Assembly: GCF_024628805.1 (NCBI RefSeq)
Contig: NZ_CP102382.1
Span: 1,736,001-1,800,000 of the forward strand
Length of the DNA stretch: 64,000 nucleotides
Direction: 5' to 3'
Source: Paenimyroides aestuarii
GTDB lineage: Bacteria > Bacteroidota > Bacteroidia > Flavobacteriales > Flavobacteriaceae
Part shown: one piece after another, positions 52,687-61,972 of the stretch
Layout of the letters: each line of letters opens with the position of its first letter
How positions within the stretch are numbered: the stretch's first letter is position 1
The notes under the pieces: generated by a model
What the model was told of the DNA's origin: nothing
Databases searched by the model: none
Seen by the model: the letters and a program-made list of their open reading frames with translations, nothing else
Program-made: the position numbers and the translations under genes

Positions 52687-53343
52687 ATGGTTAAAACCGT
52701 TATTTTTGATATGGACGGGGTGATTGTTGATACAGAACCTGTGCATAAATATGCTTACTTTAAGCATTTTGAAGAGTTAGGAATTGATGTTTCTGAAGAA
52801 TTATATGCTACTTTTACTGGAAATTCTACACGAAATGTTTTTCAAAAGTTGAAAGATCAATTTGGCTTGGATCAAGAAGTGGAAGATTTAATACAACGCA
52901 AACGTTCGCTTTTTAATGAAGCATTCGACACAAAACCCGATTTGGAATTGATTAGCGGAGTGGAAGAATTAATTAAAGATTTGCACGCAAGTGATGTGGA
53001 ATTAATTTTGGCATCTTCGGCTTCTAAAAGTACGATTAGCAGAGTTTTTAATCGCTTTAACTTGAACGACTATTTCTCGCATAAAGTGAGTGGAGAAGAT
53101 TTTGTGAAATCAAAGCCCGACCCTACTATTTTTATACATGCAGCGTCTTTATCTAAAAATAAGAAAGAAGAATGTATTGTTATAGAGGATAGCACAAACG
53201 GTGTAAAAGCGGCTTGTGCTGCGGGAATTTATTGTTTGGGATACAACAGCGAGAACTCAAAACTTCAAAATTTAGAAGGAGCTAGTATTTTGGTGGATGA
53301 TTTTTTTAAAGTTAATGCTGATTTTATAAAGAGTTTGAAATGA
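52687..53343 (+). CDS. HAD-superfamily hydrolase, beta-phosphoglucomutase-like
   Basis: The 218-residue product has the four HAD motifs: DMDGVIVDTEP (nucleophile Asp at residue 8), a helical cap, ILASSAS, then SKPDPTIFIHAA and VIEDSTNGVKAACAAG. The set is that of small-cap phosphatases/phosphoglucomutases. The substrate cannot be deduced. Single gene with its own terminator. Confidence 0.9.
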   Translation: MVKTVIFDMDGVIVDTEPVHKYAYFKHFEELGIDVSEELYATFTGNSTRNVFQKLKDQFGLDQEVEDLIQRKRSLFNEAFDTKPDLELISGVEELIKDLHASDVELILASSASKSTISRVFNRFNLNDYFSHKVSGEDFVKSKPDPTIFIHAASLSKNKKEECIVIEDSTNGVKAACAAGIYCLGYNSENSKLQNLEGASILVDDFFKVNADFIKSLK

Positions 53344-53344
53344 A

Positions 53345-53374
53345 AAATCCGAAAATTAACTTTCGGATTTTTTT
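53345..53374 (+). terminator. Terminator between the HAD gene and the lipoprotein gene
   Basis: AAATCCGAAA and TTTCGGATTT form a 10-bp stem followed by T. It may serve both convergent genes. Confidence 0.8.
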
Positions 53375-53379
53375 ATGAA

Positions 53380-53865
53380 TTATTTCACTCTTTCGAATTT
53401 GTCAATACTTTCTGATTTTATATAACTCCCTTCAGATTCCACTTCAAACATATTATATAAATGTAATGTGTTTTCGCTCAATACTAAAATTGTATAAGGA
53501 TATGGGGAGTTTTTTAAAATAAGTTGATTGCCTTTTCTCTCATAAGTTGTTGTACCTTCACTTTCTGATGCTTCATCTGATCCAGATGCTGGAATATAGG
53601 TATAATAATTTACCGTATTATCGGCTTTAAACTCATATGTTTTAATAATTCCATACGTAGAACCTTCTTCCTCATCTAAATTATCAATAAGAATTTTCCC
53701 ATCCATTTCTATTTTCATGTGTGTAGATGTAGCATTCCATTTTCCTAATAAGTGATTTTTTTCTTGCTCTACTGCGGCATCAGTATCGCTGTCATCAGAC
53801 GAACAAGCTGTTAACGAAGTGAAACCCAATACTGCTATAAACAGTAAAATACTGACTTTTTTCAT
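53380..53865 (-). CDS. Lipocalin-like lipoprotein
   Basis: The product is 161 residues from the ATG at 53865, where a lipoprotein signal begins (FTSLTAC-SSDD). After an acidic linker the sequence LLGKWNATSTHMKIE, then YEFKADNTVNYYTY, YERKGNQLILKN and a C-terminal strand DKFERVK follow the pattern of Bacteroidetes lipocalin-like domains. Function unknown. The acidic stretch behind the Cys (SSDDSDTDA) fits the flavobacterial signal for export of lipoproteins to the cell surface. Confidence 0.75.
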   Translation of the reverse strand: MKKVSILLFIAVLGFTSLTACSSDDSDTDAAVEQEKNHLLGKWNATSTHMKIEMDGKILIDNLDEEEGSTYGIIKTYEFKADNTVNYYTYIPASGSDEASESEGTTTYERKGNQLILKNSPYPYTILVLSENTLHLYNMFEVESEGSYIKSESIDKFERVK

Positions 53866-53923
53866 AAAGTGTTTGTTTAAGTTAATATTTAAGAATTGCA
53901 AATATAGTTATTATATTTAATAA

Positions 53924-53951
53924 AATAAAAATCCACCTATATCGGGTGGAT
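53924..53951 (-). terminator. Terminator of ndk
   Basis: ATCCACC and GGTGGAT form a 7-bp stem. On the minus strand it is followed by a T-rich run. Confidence 0.7.
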
Positions 53952-53973
53952 CTTTATTATCTGTATCAGTTGA

Positions 53974-54393
53974 TTAGAACTGTTCTCTTCCTGCAAAGTG
54001 GAAAGCAGCTTCAATTTCTGCATTTTCGTCAGAATCTGAACCGTGAACTGCGTTTTCACCGATTGATTTTGCATATTTTTTACGGATTGTTCCTTCAGCA
54101 GCATCAGCCGGATTGGTAGCGCCGATTAATGTACGGAAATCTTCCACCGCGTTTTCTTTTTCTAAAATTGCTGCAACAATCGGACCTCTAGACATGAATT
54201 CTACTAATTCACCATAAAATGGGCGCTCTGCATGCACTTCGTAAAACTTCTTAGCATCAGCAACTGTTAATTGCGTTAATTTCATTGCAACGATTCTAAA
54301 ACCGCCTTCAGCAATCATGTTCAATATTCCACCAATACTTCCAGCTTCTACAGCGTCTGGTTTAATCATTGTAAATGTTCTTGTACCTGCCAT
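53974..54393 (-). CDS. ndk: Nucleoside-diphosphate kinase
   Basis: Ndk transfers the gamma-phosphate between nucleoside triphosphates and diphosphates. The 139-residue length is typical. It starts [15 protein letters not shown]. The catalytic His lies in [15 protein letters not shown] near residue 120, and [17 protein letters not shown] is intact. Its promoter box is at 54418-54425. Confidence 0.97.
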   Translation of the reverse strand: MAGTRTFTMIKPDAVEAGSIGGILNMIAEGGFRIVAMKLTQLTVADAKKFYEVHAERPFYGELVEFMSRGPIVAAILEKENAVEDFRTLIGATNPADAAEGTIRKKYAKSIGENAVHGSDSDENAEIEAAFHFAGREQF

Positions 54394-54417
54394 TTTTTTC
54401 TTTGTTTAATTTGGATG

Positions 54418-54425
54418 CAAAAATA
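54418..54425 (-). promoter_or_regulatory. -7 box of ndk
   Basis: On the minus strand TATTTTTG matches TAnnTTTG, with a TTG 21 bp upstream. It is 24 bp from the ndk ATG. Confidence 0.5.
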
Positions 54426-54492
54426 AGTATTTTATAAAATTATAAGCAATTTTATTGTAAATAGTTTGTAATTTTATACAAAGAAAATAAAA

Positions 54493-54882
54493 ATGAAGCA
54501 CGATATTGAAAGCCGAGATGATTTAGAGCAATTGGTTCGAATTTTTTATGATAAAGTGCGAAGTGATGCCGAATTGGCACCGATTTTTAATTCGATTATC
54601 ACCGATTGGGAACCTCATTTACAAAAAATTACCGATTTCTGGGAACAACATCTTTTCGGTGTTCAAAAGTATAAAGGTAACCCCATTGAAGTACACAATA
54701 AAGTTGATGCTAGAATGAAAAATAATGTTACGGCACACAATTTTGGCACTTGGCTTTTTTATTGGATGCAGACTTTAGACGAACTTTTTGAAGGACCTAA
54801 TAAGGAAGTTTTGAAATTCAAAGCCCGCAAAATGCAAACTGTTTTCTTTGTAAATATAGTGCAGGCACGATCGAAGACATAA
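54493..54882 (+). CDS. Group III truncated haemoglobin
   Basis: The 129-residue product has the two-over-two globin fold of group III. RDDLEQLVRIFYDKVRSD forms helices A/B, WEPHLQKITDFWEQHLFG follows, and the proximal heme-binding His is in VHNKVDARM near residue 77. W and Y residues lie near the distal pocket (FWEQ, LFYWMQ). Family members are linked to oxygen or nitric oxide chemistry at low oxygen. Single gene. Confidence 0.9.
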   Translation: MKHDIESRDDLEQLVRIFYDKVRSDAELAPIFNSIITDWEPHLQKITDFWEQHLFGVQKYKGNPIEVHNKVDARMKNNVTAHNFGTWLFYWMQTLDELFEGPNKEVLKFKARKMQTVFFVNIVQARSKT

Positions 54883-54885
54883 ATT

Positions 54886-55581
54886 TTAAATTAAAATATC
54901 ACTTTCTAAATCAGATTTTTCAATTAAAAATTCAAAACCTAAACGTTCCACTATTTCAATTACCAGTTTCTTATACCAATTTTCTGATTTTGGGTGAATG
55001 TACAAACGTTCAATCATTTCGTTTACATCAATCAACACCTTCACTCCTTCGTTTACTTGCATATCTAAGTGGGTCACATCGGTAATAACACGCACTTCAT
55101 GTTCGTATTGAAAACTTTTTCGCTTAAAGAGAAAAGGAAAAAAATCATCATCAAACGGAATGTGTTCTTTTTTATAATCAATATAATTTACTTCGCCAAT
55201 AAACTGATCGGCTTTTGGTTCAATCAACGCTTTTTTTAAGCTGCCAATTGTAGATTGTATTGCCAAACCTTCGTTGTTTTTGGTGAAAACCTGCCACATG
55301 GCATAACTTTCATAGGAATTGGCGTGCCAACTGCTAATCACAATATTTTTTCGTTTTGATTTGTAGGCATCTAAATATTCTGGATTATCGGCCAAAAGCT
55401 TTTTAATTTCTTCGTATGTTGGTTCGCTAAAAGTTCCTTCAAATTGATCTTCAAACTTATCAGACCGAGCCATAAACATGCGTTTAGACAGCAATAAATC
55501 TAGAAATTTAGACAAGTCTAGATACTTCCAAATAATGGTGTCGTTTTCGGGAATATGTAACTTTTGGTTTTCTTTAAACAT
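54886..55581 (-). CDS. DUF2971 domain protein
   Basis: The 231-residue product follows DUF2971. IIWKYLDLSKFLDLL near residue 21 and MFMARSDKFEDQFEGTFS near residue 37 come first, then SSWHANSYESYAMWQVFTKNNEGLAIQST near residue 85. KRKSFQYEHEVRVI and a C-terminal YIHPKSENWY complete the pattern. The family function is unknown, and members often occur in defence or accessory regions. It overlaps the end of the upstream exported-protein gene by 8 bp. Confidence 0.85.
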   Translation of the reverse strand: MFKENQKLHIPENDTIIWKYLDLSKFLDLLLSKRMFMARSDKFEDQFEGTFSEPTYEEIKKLLADNPEYLDAYKSKRKNIVISSWHANSYESYAMWQVFTKNNEGLAIQSTIGSLKKALIEPKADQFIGEVNYIDYKKEHIPFDDDFFPFLFKRKSFQYEHEVRVITDVTHLDMQVNEGVKVLIDVNEMIERLYIHPKSENWYKKLVIEIVERLGFEFLIEKSDLESDILI

Positions 55582-56251
55582 TTTTATTAATAGGAATTTT
55601 TATTACATCACACTTTCTTTTATTTGAATCATAAATATCAATTTCGATAATGAACTCATTTGATTTGATTTCTTTTACATTAAATAAGTTTTCAAGAAAT
55701 AAGAACTTTGAATTTTCTAAACTTTTATAAATCAAATCAACATCTGACAAGGAATAGGCTTTATAAATAGATTTTTCTTTATTGAACATTAATATGGAAA
55801 TCTGTTTTTGTGAATAAGATTCTAAATATATATTATAAACACTTGTGTGATACAATAGACTTCCAAACTCTTTAATCTTTTTTCCAGAGTTCTTATCAAA
55901 TAAAATATATTCTTCTGGATCACAACATCCTGATATTAATCTGTTTTCAATTATGAAAAAATCATCAAATTCTTCCCAACTTGAATACCCCAATCTTCCT
56001 GTCAACTCTATTAAAGAAGATTCCAATTCAAACAAAATCTTACTTGCTTCTCTATCTTCAAAAATCAAATACGATCCATTGCAATCATAAGTCCAATTAA
56101 TAGAATTACCATTACTAAAATAGTATTTTTCGCAATTTATGATAGTGCTTAACTCTTCCTTATCCTTACAATAGCAACTTTGACCATAACTTGCATAACT
56201 CAATAATAAAAATGAAAAGATTTTAAGTTTTAGGAAATTTCTTAAACACAT
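55574..56251 (-). CDS. Exported protein of unknown function
   Basis: The 225-residue product starts with a likely signal peptide (FSFLLLSYASYGQ). The mature part contains paired cysteines (SCYCKDKEE, INCEKYYF, SGCCDPEEYILFD) and many strands, suggesting a disulfide-rich beta fold outside the cytoplasm. No family is recognised. It overlaps the DUF2971 gene by 8 bp, so the two are co-expressed. The A+T content is slightly higher than in its neighbours. Confidence 0.65.
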   Translation of the reverse strand: MCLRNFLKLKIFSFLLLSYASYGQSCYCKDKEELSTIINCEKYYFSNGNSINWTYDCNGSYLIFEDREASKILFELESSLIELTGRLGYSSWEEFDDFFIIENRLISGCCDPEEYILFDKNSGKKIKEFGSLLYHTSVYNIYLESYSQKQISILMFNKEKSIYKAYSLSDVDLIYKSLENSKFLFLENLFNVKEIKSNEFIIEIDIYDSNKRKCDVIKIPINKNV

Positions 56252-56353
56252 TTTTCTTTAAAGTTAATAAACATATTCCATTCGCTATAAGAAATTTTCG
56301 AAAAATACTATTTCATCTGCTTATTTTTGCAGCTGTATTTGGTCAGCAGAATA

Positions 56354-57463
56354 TCAATGTTTATTTTGATTGCTATTTGCTATTTTTTTGAAGTAAGCGA
56401 TTAATTGTTGTTGCATTTTGTAAACAGCTTCCACATGTTTTTCATCGGCAGCGTTTGCAAAAATCGTGATTCCTAATTGATTTTCAGGGATTAAAATGGC
56501 GTGGGTATAAAAAGTTCCTGTGGATCCATCGTGAAAACTCAATTTTTGAGTTCCTTGAACGGCATTTCCCCAGCCATAACCGTAATTATCAATGCCAAAG
56601 TGCATTTTTTTAAAGTTTTCTGATTTTAGTATGCCTGTTTCTGTATGAAATCCTTTTAAATGCATCTGCAACCACTTTGCATAATCAACAATATTCATTG
56701 ATAAATCGCCGGCAGAAAGCATAAAATCTTCTAATTTGTAGGAATGTGTGGGTGGTAAAGCTATCAATTTGTTATTTTCAACCCAATGTCCCCAAGCATT
56801 ATTCAAGTTTTTTTTGTTTGGAAATCCAAAACTGTATTCCCAATTCTGTTGCTTCATGAAATCTTCCAATAAATTTTCATAGGATTTTTTCGCAGTATTT
56901 TCAATCATCATGGCTGCCAAAACATAGCCCGCGTTTGAATAAGTTCCTTTTTCTGTGGTGGGTTTGGCTAAAACTTGTTGCGCAAATTCAATTCGTTTTG
57001 CTTCGGCTGTTTTTGCTGATATTTTTAATGAAAGAAACTCCTCACCTGCGGTGAATGGTTGCACTTGTGCATTGTGCGACAATAAATCTTTTAAGGTGAT
57101 GGAATGATATGCGGAGTTTTTATCGGTTTTTAATTCTGGGAAAAGTGCGAAAAAAGGAGTTTCTAATGATAATTTTTCTTCCTCGATTTGTTGAAATGCC
57201 AAAAAAGATGTAAAAGCTTTGGTGTTTGATCCAATATGAAACAAGGTTTTAGCAGTTACTTTTTCAGTGCTTTCATTAGAAATAGTCCCGGCGGTTCCGT
57301 AAAAAATGCTGTCTCCTTTTATGATTGCCGCAGCCATAGCAGGCATATGATTCTCTTTTATCGATGCTTGTAACAAACTATCAATTATTTTGCTGTATTG
57401 CGTGTTTTGTGCTAACATTAAAGTTGTTGTTAATGTAAAACAAAGAGTGATTATTTTTTTCAT
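56354..57463 (-). CDS. Serine hydrolase of the beta-lactamase / class C family
   Basis: The 369-residue product has a signal peptide (FTLTTTLMLA-QN). The active-site SxxK lies in HIGSNTKAFTSF near residue 77. YSNAGYVLAAMMI supplies the second (Y-x-N) motif near residue 170, and SFHDGSTGTF near residue 307 is the HxG-like third motif. Such enzymes are esterases or D-Ala peptidases in the periplasm; resistance to beta-lactams is not implied. Single gene. Confidence 0.92.
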   Translation of the reverse strand: MKKIITLCFTLTTTLMLAQNTQYSKIIDSLLQASIKENHMPAMAAAIIKGDSIFYGTAGTISNESTEKVTAKTLFHIGSNTKAFTSFLAFQQIEEEKLSLETPFFALFPELKTDKNSAYHSITLKDLLSHNAQVQPFTAGEEFLSLKISAKTAEAKRIEFAQQVLAKPTTEKGTYSNAGYVLAAMMIENTAKKSYENLLEDFMKQQNWEYSFGFPNKKNLNNAWGHWVENNKLIALPPTHSYKLEDFMLSAGDLSMNIVDYAKWLQMHLKGFHTETGILKSENFKKMHFGIDNYGYGWGNAVQGTQKLSFHDGSTGTFYTHAILIPENQLGITIFANAADEKHVEAVYKMQQQLIAYFKKIANSNQNKH

Positions 57464-57553
57464 AATTTATATAGATTTTTGATGGTTAAGTGATTTTTTT
57501 CTTTGTTTCCAAAATAAGAAAATTTACAATTGGTGCCAATAGAACATTATCAA

Positions 57554-57937
57554 TTACAAAACCAATTCACAATACAACTTATCAAAAGTGGCATCCAAAT
57601 CAGCCGATAAACCAGGATGTGGGCGCGATGATTGTATGCTGGAGCTTTTCACAGCGGTAATCCATCTGAATTTTTCATCAGCTTCTAAAGATGCTATTGG
57701 TCCGGCGTCTTTTGCACCTGAACAAATTTTAGCAAACGATTCTAAATTCTCTTCTAGCTGAACTAAATCAAATTCGTTGCAAAAGCTTTTGATTTTTTCT
57801 TCATGAATATGATATTCAAACCGAATGTATCGTTTTCTTTTGCTGAATAAAATCAAGCCTGTATTAATAAACTCTTCACGTTCCATTTTTGGAACAACTC
57901 GGATTACCGCATATTCATAAACAACTTTATCTTGCAT
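57554..57937 (-). CDS. DUF3037 domain protein
   Basis: The 127-residue product has the DUF3037 layout. YEYAVIRVVPKMEREEFINTGLILFSKRKRYIR comes first, followed by helices and a C-terminal RWITAVKSSSIQSSRPHPGL. DUF3037 genes are commonly placed beside HipA-like genes, as here: the start overlaps the HipA-like stop by 11 bp. This points to a functional pair, possibly toxin/antitoxin-like or a kinase with a partner, but the mechanism is not known to me. Confidence 0.85.
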   Translation of the reverse strand: MQDKVVYEYAVIRVVPKMEREEFINTGLILFSKRKRYIRFEYHIHEEKIKSFCNEFDLVQLEENLESFAKICSGAKDAGPIASLEADEKFRWITAVKSSSIQSSRPHPGLSADLDATFDKLYCELVL

Positions 57938-58700
57938 TTTGGGCAGTTTTTAGAAAGATATCGGCATGTGCCAATCGATTCAACAAAAATTGATAATACA
58001 CTTCTCGAATTTCTTCATTGCTGGGACCTTCTTCCCAATTTAGAAATTCGTCTGGAATAATATTTACAAAATCACGTAACACGTTATTGTTTAGTTTTGC
58101 AGTGAATTGTTCATGCACCTCTTGCAATTTAGTTGCTTTTTTTATCAGTGCGTGATCTTTTATCAATGCAAATGGCGTTTGTGATGTTTGCTGCCAATTG
58201 TCCCATGAATGATGAAAATAAAACGAAGCACCGTGATCAATTAACCACAATTCTTTATGCCAAATCAGCAGATTGGTATTGCGAAAGGTACGATCCACAT
58301 TGGTGATAAAACTATCTAACCAAACGATTTTTGAAGCCAATAGTTCATCACAGTCGTTAGTAGCAACATCATAAGTTACAGCACCTGACAAATAGTGTAG
58401 TCCTAGGTTTAGTCCTTTACTAAATTTTAATAAATCTTGTATTTCTTCGTCGGCTTCGGTTTGCCCAAAAGCTTCATCTAACTCAATAAAAACCAATTCA
58501 GGGACGGGTAAGCCAAGGTATTGCGCAATAACGCCACCTAGCAATTCCGAAATCAAGGCTTTCACACCATGACCAGCACCGCGAAATTTTATCACATATT
58601 TAAAATCGTCACAAGCTTCAGCAAGTGCCGGTAACGAACCACCTTCGCGCAAAGGAGTAATATATCGGGTAACAGTCACCGTTCGTAAATTTGATATCAT
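57927..58700 (-). CDS. HipA-family kinase-like protein
   Basis: The 257-residue product resembles the compact HipA-like kinase group. KYVIKFRGAGHGVKALISELLGG near residue 34 is the ATP-binding lysine region. The catalytic-site region is DSFITNVDRTFRNTNLLIWH near residue 148, and LWLIDHGASFYFHH near residue 173 carries the metal-binding Asp. It lacks the HipB antitoxin next to true HipA. A DUF3037 gene overlaps its end by 11 bp and takes that place. Whether it acts as a toxin is unknown. Confidence 0.85.
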   Translation of the reverse strand: MISNLRTVTVTRYITPLREGGSLPALAEACDDFKYVIKFRGAGHGVKALISELLGGVIAQYLGLPVPELVFIELDEAFGQTEADEEIQDLLKFSKGLNLGLHYLSGAVTYDVATNDCDELLASKIVWLDSFITNVDRTFRNTNLLIWHKELWLIDHGASFYFHHSWDNWQQTSQTPFALIKDHALIKKATKLQEVHEQFTAKLNNNVLRDFVNIIPDEFLNWEEGPSNEEIREVYYQFLLNRLAHADIFLKTAQNAR

Positions 58701-58971
58701 AATGCAATTTGTGTTTGTATATCAAAAACGATAAAGGTAGGAATGTTTTTAGAAATAGTATTTAAAATTTTATTTTTGGTTTTTAAGATGATAAATCATT
58801 AAATTGTAGTCTTACAGCATTTTATTGTCGTTCAATTCAATTATGTTGTTTAAATTCGATTAAAAACAATCAATGAAATACGGATATGCAGGTGTTTAAT
58901 TATTTTCGTCCATTAAACTGTGTCAATTTTATGACTCGTTATATTTTTTTACTTTAGTTGAAAATTAATGT

Positions 58972-59529
58972 ATGTTCACAACACCCGAAATCAATACAGA
59001 CCGACTTCTTTTAAAAGGGATTTCTCCACAATTCATTAATAATCTATTTGCTACGCAAACAAAAGAGCAAATCATGGATTTTTTAGGTATTGCAGATGAA
59101 ATCGCATTTAATCAATACAAAAGAATGCATGAAAAAGGAATGGAAACGCATCGTTTGTCTCATTTTTTCTTTTTGTTGATTGAAAAAGCGAGCCAAAAGA
59201 CCATTGGTGTATGTGGCTTTCACACTTGGAATACCACACACCATCGAGCAGAAGTATTTTATACATTGCGAAACGATAATTACAAAGGAAAAGGTTTTAT
59301 GAGCGAAGCTTTGCCAAAAGTGGTTGCCTATGGTTTCAATGAAATGAATTTACACAGAATACAAGCTTTAATTGCAGATTGGAACACACCATCGCTAAAA
59401 TTGCTGCAACGTTTAAACTTTGTAAAAGAGGGTGTTTTACGACAAGATTATTTATTTAATGGCAATTATGAAGATTCACATTGCTACAGTTTGCTAAAAG
59501 CGGAATGGGAAAATAATGCCAAAAAATAA
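58972..59529 (+). CDS. GNAT-family N-acetyltransferase (RimJ/RimL type)
   Basis: The 185-residue product starts TTPEINTDRLLLKGISPQF. The acetyl-CoA-binding motif is NYKGKGFMSEALPKVVAYGF near residue 103. NLHRIQALIADWNTPSLKLLQRLNFVKEGVLRQ near residue 125 is typical of RimJ/RimL-like protein acetyltransferases. The specific substrate is not known. It is 77 bp upstream of a VOC gene. Confidence 0.9.
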   Translation: MFTTPEINTDRLLLKGISPQFINNLFATQTKEQIMDFLGIADEIAFNQYKRMHEKGMETHRLSHFFFLLIEKASQKTIGVCGFHTWNTTHHRAEVFYTLRNDNYKGKGFMSEALPKVVAYGFNEMNLHRIQALIADWNTPSLKLLQRLNFVKEGVLRQDYLFNGNYEDSHCYSLLKAEWENNAKK

Positions 59530-59605
59530 CATAAAATAAATTTCTTGTCTTATGGCAAGTGAATTTTTCTGCTATAGAAGTACTTTTGGGTATAAACTGA
59601 TAAAT

Positions 59606-59995
59606 ATGGAACATAAAAAATTCAACCCAGTTGCTTGGTTCGAAATCTATGTAGAAGATATGGAACGGGCAGTGAAATTTTACGAAACGGTTTTAAACGT
59701 TAAGTTAGAAGATATGGAAACTCCTGAAGGTGTTTCAATGCAAATGATGTGTTTTCCTGGTTCCGAAGAGGGTTTAGGAGCATCTGGTGCACTTGTAAAA
59801 ATGGATGGAATGAAATGCGGAGGAAATAGTACGCTGGTTTATTTTGGCTGTGAAGATTGTGCAGTAGAACAGAGCAGAGTAGTTGCCGCTGGTGGCGCTA
59901 TTCATCAACCTAAATTTTCAATTGGTTCCTATGGTTTCTGTGCTATTGTAGCAGATTCAGAAGGAAATGCAATTGGTTTATATTCAATGAAATAA
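59606..59995 (+). CDS. VOC (glyoxalase-like) family protein
   Basis: The product is 129 residues from the ATG at 59606 (MEHKKFNPV), which places the first beta-strand VAWFEIYVEDMERAVKFYE at the N-terminus. The ending AIVADSEGNAIGLYSM is the usual C-terminal strand. The fold binds a metal and acts on small substrates; none can be named. The DoxX-like gene begins 9 bp downstream. Confidence 0.88.
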   Translation: MEHKKFNPVAWFEIYVEDMERAVKFYETVLNVKLEDMETPEGVSMQMMCFPGSEEGLGASGALVKMDGMKCGGNSTLVYFGCEDCAVEQSRVVAAGGAIHQPKFSIGSYGFCAIVADSEGNAIGLYSMK

Positions 59996-60004
59996 TAAGT
60001 TGAT

Positions 60005-60376
60005 ATGAAAATTTTCAAGAATATAGTTTTTGTTTTGTTTGGGTTGATGTTTGCCAATGCAGGTCTGGATAAATTTGTTCATTATATGCCAATACCTGAG
60101 ATGGACAGCGCCATGCAAGAAATAGCAAAAGCAATGGTTGCATTAAAATGGTTATTGCCGTTGGTGGGAGCTGTTGAACTATTAGGTGGTGTGTTGGTGT
60201 TGATACCGAAAACCAGATTATTAGGCGCTTTAATGATTTTTCCGGTCTTGATTGGTATTCTTTGTCATAACGCAACATTTGCTCCCGAAGGTTTGGCAAT
60301 TGCAGGCATTTTATTTCTAATTAATATTTGGATATTTATTGACCAAGGAAATAAACTGAAACCTTTGTTGGGTTAG
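60005..60376 (+). CDS. DoxX-like membrane protein
   Basis: The 123-residue product has four hydrophobic helices. GLMFANAGLDKFVHYMPIPEM in the first half and LLPLVGAVELLGGVLVLIPKTR in the middle match the DoxX-like family. It is 9 bp after the VOC gene and probably co-transcribed. Function in the family is poorly defined (redox or membrane stress). Confidence 0.85.
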   Translation: MKIFKNIVFVLFGLMFANAGLDKFVHYMPIPEMDSAMQEIAKAMVALKWLLPLVGAVELLGGVLVLIPKTRLLGALMIFPVLIGILCHNATFAPEGLAIAGILFLINIWIFIDQGNKLKPLLG

Positions 60377-60504
60377 GTCGTATTGCTACCACACCATTTT
60401 AAATTTTGAGGGGCGAAGAATTTTCTTTGCCTTTTTTGCTTCCCACCAAAACACAACCATCTACCAAATTCACCAATATTATATGTATCTTTAATAAAAA
60501 ATAA

Positions 60505-61323
60505 ATGATGAAAAAAAGCGTTGTTTTTATGGGATTGGTTATGGCACTGATTATGTTGGTACTGGTGCCGCTTTTAGCTTATTTGTTTACCCATAAAAGT
60601 TGGATAATAGATTTAACCGGTAAAAATGAATTAGGTGATGCCATCGGCGGAACCACTGCTCCAATTATTGGAATTTGCAGCGTGGTTTTTACTTTTATGG
60701 CTTTTTATATTCAATATGAATTCAACAAACGCCAAAATGAAATTTTGAAACTTCAAGTAAAAATAAACATCCGTCAATCGTTAGAACCTTATTTTATCTA
60801 TCTGATTGACAGCTTGAAAAAGTTTAAACTAGAAAACAATTCCAATAAAAAAATAACCTACAATGGAGATTATATCGAACCACAAAATCAAGGTGATTTA
60901 ATGAAATTAAAATACCAAGTTTCCAACGTTTTTGTAGGAATTATGGATTTTAAAGCATCGCATCACACCATAAGAAATTTACAATTAAGCGACTTATTTG
61001 TGTACGAAAAGCAAATTTATTTTGATGAACACGTGATTGATGAATATGTTTTTCATGTAAATACGGTTTTTAAATTTTTAAGCTATAATATCGAGATTGA
61101 CAATGGAGAAGACAAAAATGAAATTATAGAAGAGTTTTTATTTAAGTATTTATCCAGCTTATCAATTAATGAAACTTATTTTAATAGCTATTATCTGATG
61201 ATTTTTCATACCGATTTTGCCATTGCCTGTAAAAATATCCTTTTAAAATCGATTGAGAATTTACCAGCCGATCGTAAGAAGACTTTTTTAACAGAAGTAT
61301 ATCATTATAAAATAGCAAAATAA
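60505..61323 (+). CDS. Putative phage abortive infection membrane protein
   Basis: The 272-residue product has two membrane helices: the first at about residues 8-30, the second in GDAIGGTTAPIIGICSVVFT FMAFYIQYE at about residues 45-72. A long cytoplasmic helical domain follows. This layout, with the GGTxxPI segment, is that of the family called putative phage abortive infection protein (PF16872, as I recall). The anti-phage role is predicted from the family name only. It is a single gene with a -7-like box TATCTTTA about 12 bp before the start. Confidence 0.7.
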   Translation: MMKKSVVFMGLVMALIMLVLVPLLAYLFTHKSWIIDLTGKNELGDAIGGTTAPIIGICSVVFTFMAFYIQYEFNKRQNEILKLQVKINIRQSLEPYFIYLIDSLKKFKLENNSNKKITYNGDYIEPQNQGDLMKLKYQVSNVFVGIMDFKASHHTIRNLQLSDLFVYEKQIYFDEHVIDEYVFHVNTVFKFLSYNIEIDNGEDKNEIIEEFLFKYLSSLSINETYFNSYYLMIFHTDFAIACKNILLKSIENLPADRKKTFLTEVYHYKIAK

Positions 61324-61385
61324 TTGATTTGTTTTGTTGTGATAGCATATTATTAGTACTATTTTTGTGCAAAACTAAGCCCTTC

Positions 61386-61952
61386 ATGTATCGTATAAAA
61401 TTTGTCCTGTTTTTATTGCTGTGCTCTTTTATTGCAACAGCACAAACCAAACCTTCAAAAGAATATCTTACGCATTTGAATGCTGCAAAAAGTCACAACG
61501 TGGGCTTGGTTAAAGATAAAACACACTTAAACAAGTTGGTGAAGCAAGGCAAATTGGTAGCGATAAAACAGCGTGGTTACGGCTATCGTATTGATAAGTT
61601 AACCCACAGTCATGCCTATTTGGTGCCTAAAGGAAGAACAGTTTTAAACGCATTGGCGCGCGATTTTGTGAAAGCTGCCGGACAAAACTTTTTTGTGGTG
61701 ACTTCTTTAACGCGTACCGAAGCCGATCAAAAAAGATTGCGACGTGTAAATTCCAATGCATCTTCAAACGATAGTTCGCATTCTTTTGGTGGGGCAATTG
61801 ATATTTCGTATGTGCGGTTCAATCATCATTTAGGAAGCAATTCAAAATTAGAAAAACATTTAGAAACGGTATTAAAAAAATACCAGTCACAGGGGAAAAT
61901 ATATTTTGTGAAAGAACGCCAATCTCGTTGTTTTCATATCATTTTTAGATAA
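61386..61952 (+). CDS. DUF5715 family exported protein
   Basis: The product is 188 residues from the ATG at 61386, where a signal peptide begins (MYRIKFVLFLLLCSFIATA). The core holds VTSLTRTEADQKRLRRVN, SSHSFGGAIDISYVRF and a C-terminal CFHIIFR. The H-x-x-x-x-x-D and final H-x-I arrangement recalls zinc D,D-carboxypeptidase/peptidase M15-like folds. This suggests a cell wall hydrolase, which is inference. It sits between the abortive-infection-like gene and an oxidoreductase gene. Confidence 0.8.
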   Translation: MYRIKFVLFLLLCSFIATAQTKPSKEYLTHLNAAKSHNVGLVKDKTHLNKLVKQGKLVAIKQRGYGYRIDKLTHSHAYLVPKGRTVLNALARDFVKAAGQNFFVVTSLTRTEADQKRLRRVNSNASSNDSSHSFGGAIDISYVRFNHHLGSNSKLEKHLETVLKKYQSQGKIYFVKERQSRCFHIIFR

Positions 61953-61972
61953 TTCGTAAAAAAACAATTAGT

